From Zygnema cylindricum (Eukaryota > Streptophyta > Zygnematophyceae > Zygnematales > Zygnemataceae), in assembly GCA_037447655.1 (NCBI GenBank), contig JBBHKE010003374.1:119292-183291 (forward strand): a stretch of 64,000 nucleotides of DNA, given 5' to 3'. Under the pieces are notes generated by a model. That model was not told the DNA's origin. It saw only the letters and a program-made list of their open reading frames with translations, and did not search any database. A program made the translations under genes and the position numbers. This document shows, one piece after another, positions 45,701 through 56,837 of this stretch; the first letter of the stretch is position 1; each line of letters starts with the position of its first letter.

Positions 45701-48700
45701 GTTAAGTGAAAGGAAAAAAGGAACGCCACGGCGACATCATGGAAATAAATAGTGACATCACAGATATAATTAGTGGCGTCACGGATGACATCATCGATAA
45801 AACCAAACGGTGTGCCAAAAATGACAAAAATGTCAATCGCGTAATAAGATGTTACGAAAAGCATAAAGATTGTGACAAGTGTCACAATCGCAAAGAAAAG
45901 AACACCAAAATTGTCATGATCAAATTCACCGATGACGCCACGATAATGCAAAAGTGATGTGACAAATGTCTTGGTTGATACAAGATGGCAATGGTCCGAT
46001 GGATGGAGCATTGATGGATAGGAAGATGGACAGATGGAGGATATGAGATTACGAGTGAATGACATCACAAAGGTCCCAAACGACGTCAAGGATCATAAGA
46101 TAGAGTCGACGGCGGAATAAAGGTGGAAGCTAGAAAGCAAAAGGAGGTAAAAAAGAGTCGGTTGTTTGAAAAGTGAGCAAAGTTTTAGATTATATGCTTT
46201 TTGTTGCTGAAAACAAAAAAGGGCTTAATCCCAATCTCAAAAACTCGCGATTGTTCATGTTAAATTGAAACTTTACTCACTTTTCCAACAACCAACATTT
46301 TTTACCTCCTTTATCTTTGTACCTTCCCACCTTCATTCCGTCGTTTACTCTCTCCGACTCTCCTTAACGCCTAACGTCTTTTGGGACTTTCCAGACGTTA
46401 CTCGTTCTAATCTCATATCCTCCATCCGTCTAACTTTCCACCTATCAAATCTCTATCTGTCGGAGTATTGCCATCTTGTATCAACCGTGACGTTTGTCAC
46501 GTTAACTTTACATAACAGTGGCGTCATCGACGAAATTGTGATGTCATCATAGTAATATTTGATGTTTTTTTCTTTACGATTGTGACACTTGTCACAATCT
46601 ATCTTTTTTGTGACATCTTATACCGCTACTAACATTTTTGAAATTTTTGACACGCAGCATAGTCTTATCTGTGATGTCATTTGTCACACAACTATTTATA
46701 TCTGTGACGTCACTATTTACATCCGAGACGTCACTATGGCTTTCCTTCTTTTTTTCCACTCAATGGTGGCCTTTTCACCTTTCGCATGGCCAAAGAGAGA
46801 GGGAAGAAGGAAAGAAATGAGGGAAGAGGAACCGTCAAAAAAATTAAAGGGGAAGAAAAAACGCAAAAAAAAGCAAAAATACCGCAACAAAAGACAAAAG
46901 GAACGCAAACGAAAAAAAAAAAAATCATGGATTTTGGACCAAATACAATTGTAGTAGTCAGTGACTTTTTTTCCCCTTTTTTCTTGTTTGTTTTTTTTTT
47001 TTTTGTTTTTTGTCTTTTTCTTGTTTTTTGTTTTTTTGTCTTTTGTTGTTTTAATTATTTTCTTAGAAGAAACTGCTTTTTATTGTTCCTTTTCATCTTT
47101 TTTTGTTTGTCTTATAAATTATTTTACCACTGTTTTTAGCTATTTTTTTTCCTTCAAGGCGAACCCATCTTGGCAAGTGCAAAAAATCATCTTTTTTGGG
47201 AGGGAGGGAAGGAGATGGATCCTTTCTCTCTCCTTGTCTTCCCTCTCTCTCTCTCCGTCCCGATATCTCTCTCGCCGTCCACCAAAATCTCTCTGTGCAC
47301 TAGGAGGGGGAAAGGGAGAGACGAGGGGTGGAAGGAACGAGGGAATGAGCAATTTTAAAGGGAAAAGAAAAAGACAGAAATCTCTTCCAAGGCTAAGAAA
47401 CGTAGAGTCACAGGGGAAAGAGGCAAAGAGTGACATGGGGAGAGGAGGAGGAGGAAAGGAGGGGAGAGGGTTATACAAAGGAAAGAAAAGACTAAAAAGA
47501 ATGAAAGGGGGAATAGTCTCGGGAAAGTGGGAGAGATCCCAGTGGAAAATTTTCAAAGGTCGTGGAGATAGGCGCCGGAAAATAGGATCAAGGCAGAATG
47601 TCAGATCAGATCCGTAGAGGGATAAGTATGGGATCAGGGGAAATAGGAGGTAGGGGAAAGTTTCCACTATCTAATTAGGATAGTGCGGGATGGGAGTAAT
47701 ATAAAGTTCGGTTTTTTTTCTATTTTCTTTCGTTTTTTAGAAAACATTTGTAATTATTGTTCCTCAAAGTTTTTTCTACCTCCAATTCAGCATATGATGT
47801 GGAATCTGAATTTTGCCCGAGTCGACACGTGGCAAAATGGAATCGACCGCCTTTCGATTCGATGACATCGAGGGCTTCATTTATCAAAAATTGATCGAAA
47901 AGATGCCCGTCGAGTGACACCTGGACAAGAAAAAAACAGAAAAGCCCAAAAAACGTTTTATATCTGTATGTAATGTGTGTGCGTGTGTGGGTGTGTGTGT
48001 GTTTTGATATATATATATATATATATGATTTTTTTTTTTGTTTTATTTATTATTATTCATTCAGTGATTCGAGATCTGTTTAAGAAGATGATTTTTGTAG
48101 GATTTTTTAGGGGTTTTTAAAAAGACACCTGCCAATCACAAAAAAAAACGCAGAAAAACTCAGAAAAAACAAAAATGGCACATAGTTTCTTTTTTTTTGT
48201 TGTTTCGTTTTTTCTTTTCAGCTTATCCAAATCTAATTAATTGATGCCATCGAGCGACACCTGGCCAATAACGGAAAACAAAAAAGATGTAAATGATTTT
48301 CTCTCTAACTTTTTTTTTCTTTTTTTGTTTCTTTTTTTTTTTTAACTCTATAGAAATCGGATCAAAAAGTCGGTTACCAAGAGACGAAAGAAAAGCATCT
48401 CTAGAACCTTTTTTCTTTTTTTGGATTTAAAACATAAAATGGTAATCTGGGAAAAAAATGACCGCTGAGGGACACCTGGCAAAACAAGAAAGACTCATAA
48501 AATAAAACTAAAAAAAATAATATTACTAAATAAATAAATAAATTAAATAAAATAGAAAAAAAAATTGGGAGTACAAAGTACAACAAAAAAAACTAACCAG
48601 GGTTGTGAATTTTTCGGAGGGATTTTTGAGGTCTCCTTGGACACTCTCCTCTATCCTGCAATTATTTTCCCAAAAAAAAAAAAAAAAAAACAATTGAAAA

Positions 48701-48793
48701 AAAAAAAAAAAAAACCGAAAAAAAAAAAAAAAAACAAAAAAAAAAAAAAAAAATGTATTGATCCAAGTCGAACAAAAACCGACAAATTAAACC

Positions 48794-48845
<52 letters not shown>

Positions 48846-51800
48846 GAAAAAAAAAACTTTAAAATCTGAAAAGTTTCGAAAGAGAAAAAAACCTAACAGT
48901 AAAGTTCCTGTCAGAAAAAAAACAAATCGCAAAAGAACAAACCACAAAAGGACAAAATATAACAATTATCGGACAATCCAGGGATCCCAAATGGAAAAAG
49001 ACAAATAAAAAAGACAAATTAGAAATTCACAAAGCAACAAGAACCACCACTCAGAGAAGACAAAAAGAGACAGGTGGCGGCTGTACTGTACCGCAAAGGA
49101 CAATCAGAATAAGACAAATCAGAAGAAGATAACTAGATAAGACAAACAAGGTGGGAGCGAATCAGATACAGAAAAAAAAACATACAGACGAAAAACCAGA
49201 ATTGAGGGAGGGGGGGGGAGAGGGAGGGGGGAGAGAGGGAGGGAGGGAGAGAGGGAATCACGGAGGGAGGGAAACAGGAGGAAATCAGGGAGGGAGCCAG
49301 GGAGGGACGGAGAGAGGGAGGAAGGAGGGAGAGACGAAAGGAGGAAATGAGAGAGAGAAAGAGAGATAAACCATACGGATGAGAAACCATAATTGAAATA
49401 GAGTGAGAGGGAGAGAGAGAAGAGACAGAAAGAAAAATAGGCAGAGAGAGAGGGCTAACCTCGTGAGATTTCCCTTCTCTCATCCTCTAGACATAGTCGT
49501 AGAGAGGGAGAAAGGCACAGAGAGGGAGACACACAGAAAGAAAGAGAGAGAGAGAGAGGGAGAGAGAGAGAGAGAAAAGGAAAGACAGAGACAGACACAG
49601 AGACGGAGATGGAGAAAGAGAGAGAGAGAGAGAGAGAGAGAAGCCTAACCTAGTAAGAGTTCCCTTCTCCCTCATCCTGTGGACATATTCATAGAGAGGG
49701 AGGAGCTTCCCTCTCGAGGCGATACAGGCCCGGAGGAGAGGGAGAGGAGCCTCCTCTGGACATGTGGCAGAAGAGAGTGGGACCACAAGGGGGGAGAGTG
49801 CGTCCCCAAAATGTTTTGTGGACTGGAGGGAGAGGAAAAAAAGGGGGGGAGGAAGGGAGGGTGAGAGGAGAGGGGGAGGGAGAAAAGGACGGGGGGAGGG
49901 AGAGAGGGCGGGAGAGGGGGAGGGGGAGGGGAAGGGGGAGGGGAAGGGAGACCACGAGGAGGGAGAGGGCGTCGCCAAAATGTTTTGTGGACTGGAGGGA
50001 GAGAAAAAAAGGGGGGGGGGGGGGCGAGGGAGGGAGGGGAGAGGGAGGGGGGGAGGGAGGGGGAGGGGGAGGGGGAGGGGGAGGGGGAGGGGGAGGGGGA
50101 GGGGGAGGGGGAGGGGAGAGGGAGGGGGGGAAAGGGGAGGGGGAGGGGGAGGGGGAGGGGGAGGGGGAGGGGGAGGGGGAGGGGAAAGGGGATAGGGGAA
50201 AGGGGGATAGGGGAAATGGGGGAAGAAGTTGGAGAAAGGTTGAGAAAAAAAATAGAAAAGGTCAAAAATGAATAAAAATAAACAAATAAAATCACCAGTT
50301 CCCGCTCAAATCTTTCCCCCTCTTCCCTCTCCCTCTCCCTCTCCCGCCCCCCCCCCCCCCCCCCCCCTTCCTTCACCTCTTTGGCTAACTCCGTGGGTAA
50401 AATTTCGACCGCGAGAAAAAAAATTCCTTCTCCCTCCATCTCCTCGTGGTAGGAGTTTTTTAGGGGGTCGTATCTGGAGGGGGGAGGGAGAGGGAGGAGA
50501 GAGAGGGAGAGAGAGAGGGAGAGATATTGTCATTTTTATCCTAATTTCATTGCAAATTTTAAGTCCTCCATGGTAGGAATTTTTTAGGGGGTCGTATCTG
50601 GATGGGGAGAGGGAGAGAGAGATTGTCATTTTTATGTATTTTCTTTTTTAGTTTCAAAGAATTTCATCTGGGATAAAAAGAGGGGGGGGAAGAGAGGGAG
50701 AGGGAGAGAGAGAGAGGAGAAGGGAGAGAGAGAGAAGGGAGAGAGAGAGGGAGAAATATCATGATTTTTATCACATTTTCATTGCATATTTTTAAGTCTC
50801 AAAGCATTTCCTCGTGGTAGGCGTTTTCTATATCTGGGAGAGAAAGAGAGAGAAAGAGAAAGGGAGGGAGAGAGAGGGAGAGGGAGGGAGGGATGGAGAG
50901 GGACAGAGGGGGGAGGGAAAGAGTATGAGAGGGAGGAGAGGGAGAGAGCGGCGGAGTGAGGGAGGAGAGGGAGAGAGAGGAGAGAGAGAGATCTACCAAT
51001 CCGGCCGATGAGACCAAATTTGCATAACACGGATTCCAGAGAAAAAAGAAAATAAAAAAGCGAGGGGGGGAGGAAGGAGAAAATAAAATTATTATTTTCC
51101 TTTTTCTATCAATTATGCTATTTTATATATATTATTATTATTTTTTTTTTTTTAGGGTTTTTCTCTTGTCTTTTTAGGGAAACATAATTAAATAAACAAA
51201 ACAAAATTAAATTCTTTCTTTTTTTTTTAGGGTTTTTTCTCCCGTCTTTTAGGGAAACATAAATAAATAAACAGAACAAAATTAAATTCTTTAAAATAAA
51301 GAGAAAAAAACTATAAAAAACATAAACATAAAAAAAAATAAAAAAAAAATACCGGAAAAAGGGTTTTTCAATGGTGGTATTTCGGTGAAGGCATTCGATT
51401 GATCCTCCCACATCACACGTTATGTCCGCCACCCCCAATAGCCTCATTTGCACCCCTTTTTCCACACTATTTAGGGCCATTTTTTTTAATTGGGAATTAC
51501 TCAAAAGGCGAGGATACATCGGTTCCCAATACATTCCATTCACTGCGGAAAAAAGTTATACGTATAATTAATAATAATAAATAATAATAGTAATAATAGC
51601 AACAATAATAATAAAAACAGTAGCAATAAAAAAAAAAATAGTAATAATAGTTATAACAATAAGGATAGTAATAATAACAATAATAATAATTGTAATAACA
51701 AGAATAATAATAGCAATAACAATAATAATAATAATAGTAAGGATTAATTTGGGGGTTTTTTTGGAGGTTTTTTTTATTTATTCGTTTTTTTTTTTTTTTG

Positions 51801-54800
51801 TGGTTCCAAAATTCTATTGGTTTTATGATAAGTTAAATGTGAAGGAAAGAAAAGGAATAAAAGAAATTAAAAAATAAAAAAATAAAAATGAACGGATAAA
51901 CAAATAAAACAGAAATTATTCATAGACGAAAAACAAGTAAAAAATAAGAGAGGAGAAAGAGAGAGAGGAGAGAGAGAGGGGGGGGACGCAGGGAGGGAGA
52001 GAGAGGGGGAGTGAGGGAGAGGGAGAGGGGGAAGGAGAGGGAGGGAGAGGGAGGAATAGCGGAAGAGAGGAAGAGAGGGAGAGAGGGAGAGCAGGAGAAG
52101 AGCGGAGTGGAGGGAGAGAGAGAGAGGGAGAGAGGGAGAGGAGAGGGAGAGAGGGAGAGGGAGAGGGGGAAGGAGAGGGAGAGAGAGGGAGGGATAGCGG
52201 AAGAGAGGAAGAGAGGGAGAGAGGGAGAGAAGGAGAAAGAGCAGAAGGGAAAGCGGAGGGAGAGAGAGTGAGAGGGAGAGACGGAGAGGAGAGAGGGAGA
52301 GAGGGAGAGGGAGAGGGGGAAGGAGAGGGAGAGAGAGGGAGGGATAGTGGAAGAGAGGAAGAGAGTGAGAGAGGGAAAGCAGGAGAAAGAGCGGGAGGGA
52401 GAGCGGAGGGGGGAGAAAGAGAGAGAGGGAGAGAGGGAGAGGAGAGCGGGAGAGACAGAGGGAGAGAGACGGAGAGATGGAGAGAGAGGGGAGAGAGAGG
52501 GAGAGAGAGGGAGAGAGAGGGAGAGAGGGAGGAAGAAAGGAAGAGAGGAGAGACGGAGAGAGAAAGAGAGAGAGATTAAATAACACTGAAAAAAGTAAAA
52601 AACAAAAAAAAACTCTTACCGATAACAGAAGCATATGGAGCGATAGTTTCGTGAAAAATCGGTCGATAAAGATTCGGATGGGCATAATATTCTGCCTGAA
52701 AAAATTAAAAAATAATCAAAATAAATCAATAATAAAAATAAATAGATAAATAAAATAAATAAATAAAAATTAACAAAACTGAATACAGATACAAAAGCGA
52801 AAAAAAACGGGTCTGCGAGGTTCCCAAATTTAAAAATCACTTCAATTTTTGATACAAAAAAACCTCTCAACAACTATAATAAGATTGAGGTGCAAGGAAT
52901 AAATATAAACATAAAATCTTTCTTGAGAAAAGGTCAAAGGTTACAAATCAATAAATAAATTATATTAACATTGCAACTGTCACAAAGGAAACGAAAAAAA
53001 AAATGTGGTTTTCAACATTTGGAGTGAAAATAAAGATTGTTTCAAGGAAAAAAAAAAAAAATGGAGAAAAGAGGGAGGAGAGAGGGAGAAGAGAAATAAT
53101 GAGGGTGTGGAGGGACAGCACGGGGAAAGGGAGAGGGAGAGGGAGAGGGAGGGAGGGAGAGGGAGAGGGAGAGAAAGGGAGAGAAAGGGAGAGGGAGAGG
53201 GAGAGGGAGAGGAGAGGGAGAGAGAGGGAGAGGGAGAGAGAGAGGGAGAGAGAGGGCGAGGGAGAGAAAGAGGGAGAGAGACACCTTGTCAAATTTTGCA
53301 TTTGGATCAATAGGAGTGACCATATCTTTTGCGGAAACCACCGTTCCGTAAACCAAAAACGAGGATTTTCCCCAACGACCCTTTGAATTTGTCTGCAATC
53401 TTTCCATTTTATTTTTAGTATTGTTTATTTTTTTCTGAAATTTCTGAATTTGAATTCTGAATTTTTCAATTTCCCAGTTTTCCAGTTTCCCAGTTTCCCA
53501 GTTTCCCAATTTCCCAGATTTCCAATTTTCCAATTTTCCGACCCAATTTCCCACTTTTTTTAATTTTCCAATTTCTTGTGTTCCCAATTTTCCAATTTTC
53601 TAACTTCCCAATCATTGAATTTCCCAGTTTCTAAATTTCCAGTTTTCCAATTTCCCGGTTTTCTAGTTTTTCAATTTTCTTTTTTTTCAGTTTCCCAATT
53701 TTTCAATTTTCCAGTTTTCCAATTTTCCGACTTTTTCAATTTCCGGTTCTCCAATCCTGCAAATTTCCAATTTCTCAATTTCCCAATTTCCCAATTTCCC
53801 AGTTTCCAAGTTTCCAATCTTCCCAATTTGCCAATTTCTGGATTTCCGATTTCTATATTTTCCAGATTTTCAATTTTGCTGTTTATGAAGTTTTGAATCT
53901 TTAAATTTATCCTTTTTTCTCAATCCCCGGATTTTCTTTACTCAATTTCTCAGGCTCCCTAGTATTTTATTTCTTATTTCGCCTTTTTCAAATTTTTAAA
54001 TTCAGTTTGAATTTTCCGATTTCTCAATCTGGAACCAAAGATACCGATTAATCCAATCCAGAAAACTCAAAAAAAAAATCAAAAAATTGTAAACAATGTC
54101 CCACAATTTCCAGCATTCCTTGACAAATTGAATATTTTTGTTTTTTTTTCTCCCAAATAATTCCTCAATTTCCCAAAATATCTTAGAATTTCTAGAAATT
54201 TTCCAGCAATTTCTCACAATTTTCTCACAACGTTTTCAAAGACATCAGAAAATACCAAAAAAAAAAAAAAACCCACCGAAGAATTACTCGTAACTTCTTC
54301 AACGAGTCGAGGAAGTTCCTCCGGATTCACCATTCGATTCGGTAAAAGACGAAAAATTTCTTGAGCTCCCTGCGAAACTGAGCCATAAAAAAACAAAATT
54401 GAAACAATTGCCTATCGTACTGTTTTCTTACTTTTCAAATCGATTAATATTTCCATTTCATTTTTAAAAATTCATTTACGAAAAAATTTGACCATGATTT
54501 TATTTCACTCTAAAAACAGTTGCCATTCCAATTTCTAAATTTCTAAATTTGCTTTTTTTACTTTCAAAGTTCAACTTTTCAATTTTTTTTAATGCTCAAT
54601 TTTCGAATTTTAATTTTCGTTTTTCTTTATTCTATGTTTATTTTTCGATTCTCACTTTTTGAATTCTCAATTTTGATTTCAAATTTCAAATTTCAATTTT
54701 CAGTTTTCAATTTTTAGATTTCAAAACCGAAAAAAAAAACCCACTCACCTAAACACACGGAAACATAAAAAAAACAATTGAAGACAAAACAAGAGATCTC

Positions 54801-56782
54801 ACCAAAAACAAAAACAAAAAAAAGTAATAGACAAAAAAAAGCAAAAATTACCGTTTCCAGTCCCCGTAAAGACAAACACTAAAGGGCAAATTTCCGGAGG
54901 TAGCCCCACGGACGCTATTTCGTCTCCTAGTGCCAAAACTGCGGATTTTGCGGAACTGAGAGAAGTGTACATGTAGGCGGACCCCAGAGAGAGAAAAGGG
55001 GTAGAGTAACCGAGACTCAAAAAACCTGGTAAAAAAAAAAAAAAAAAAAAGACAAAAAAACCTGTTTTTTTAGTTTTTAGTTATGTATTTATTTTTGGAT
55101 TGTGAAGACAATATCCAGTATTTCCTCTTCTCTCCCTTCTTTTTTTTCCGCCTCCTTTTCTTTTTTCCCCTTCCCTTTTTTTTTTTTTTTCGGGTGATAG
55201 TAAGAAAAACTCTACATTCTCCGAGGCCCCGAGAAGAAGAACAAGAAAAAGAACAAAAAAGAAACATTTTTTTTTATAGTTTTTAATTTATGAATTTATT
55301 TCTGGATCGCAAAGACTATAATATCCAGTACTCCCTCCCCTCCCCTTTCTTTTTTCCCTCTCCTTTTTTCCTTTTCTTTGGGTAATAGCAAGAGAAATTT
55401 TAACAAGAAAAAGAAAAAAAAATGGTTACTTTATTTTTTTAATCATGTACTTATTTTTTGGGCAATATTAAGAGAAATTTTACGTTCTCCGGCTCACCGC
55501 GAGAAGAAGAAGAACAAAGAAAAGGAAAAAAAAAACGAAAAATAAATAAATATTTTTAATTATGCGTGTATTTTATTTATTTATTTTGTTTTTTTTCGGG
55601 TAATAGTAAGAAAAATTTTACGTTCTCCGAGACCTCGCAAAAAAATGATTTTTCCGGCTCTTCCCGCAAGGAGAAGAACAACAAAAAAATGGAAAAAAAG
55701 CCAATAATTTTATCATTTTTAATTATGCGTTTATTTATTTATTTATTTTTGGGTAATAGTAAGAGAGAGATTTTTTTACGTTCTCCGAGGCCTCTCAAAA
55801 AATCGATCATTCCGGCCCTTCCCGCATATTCTCCGAAAGCGACAATTCGAGACCCGTTTTCTCCCACGATAAGCTCGTAATCGTATAAAGTAATGCGCTT
55901 TTTTAATACCTATTTATACCCACAAAAAAAAGAGATGGTAAGTTTGTTATCGCAATGGAAGCGGGAGCGGGAGCGGGAGCGGGAGCGGGAACACGAGAGG
56001 GAGAGGGAGAGAGAGAGAGACTTACCTCATCGAGAAGAGGCATATTTTCTGGTTGTCCTTTGTGGGTATGAGAAAAAAAAGAATAGGCCCTATCCGGTAA
56101 AAGATCCTTAATCTGGAAAACGAAAAAAGAAAAAAAAAAAAAGCAATGACTCAAAGAGTATATGGCCAGAAAATGACAAAACAACTAACAGACAAAAAAG
56201 TACAAACTAGCATTCAGACGAACAAAAAAAAAAAAAAAAAAAAACGCACACAAAAACACCAGGCAGACGGGGGCAGAAAACAAAAAAAAAAAAATGAAAA
56301 AATGAAAAATGATATAAACAAGAAAAAGACAAACAAACCACGGTTGGGAAAAGGCCAAAAACCAGTGGAAGAAAAAAAAAAAAAAAAAGTGGCAGAATAA
56401 CTGGCATAAAAAAACCAAAAAAAAAAAAGTTGACGGAAAAAAGAAAACTAAAAACAGTGTTGGAAAATAAAACAATCACAAAAAAAAACCAGAATTCAGT
56501 GCAAAAAACGACAAAAAACATTGGTAAAAAAAAGAAGCAGCGGGAAAAGACAAAAAGAATCAGTGGCAGGACGCGACAAACAGTTAGCGGCAGGAAAAGC
56601 ACAGAGTGCCGGTTGAGAGAGAGAGAGAGAGAGAAAGAGAGTGAGAGAGAGAAAAGAGGGAGAGAGAGAGCGAGAGAGGGGCGAGAGAGAGACAAACAGG
56701 AGGTTGTTTCACGCCGATAATGAGAGAGAGAGGGGCAGAGAGATAGAGAGTCTAACTGGAGGTTGTTTCACGCCGATAATGG

Positions 56783-56837
<55 letters not shown>

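Noticed and set aside
45415-46089. 224-codon minus-strand frame that looks membrane-like
   Set aside because: It is one arm of the foldback element; its partner arm gives a similar frame on +. There are no transposase or other motifs.
49672-50439. Long minus-strand and plus-strand frames rich in P/S/L or G/E/R
   Set aside because: They are products of GA/CT microsatellites; only the LKR/SDH exon 9 and 10 parts are supported.
51867-52685. 272-codon minus-strand frame
   Set aside because: It is simple-sequence translation of the GA-rich minisatellite in intron 7.
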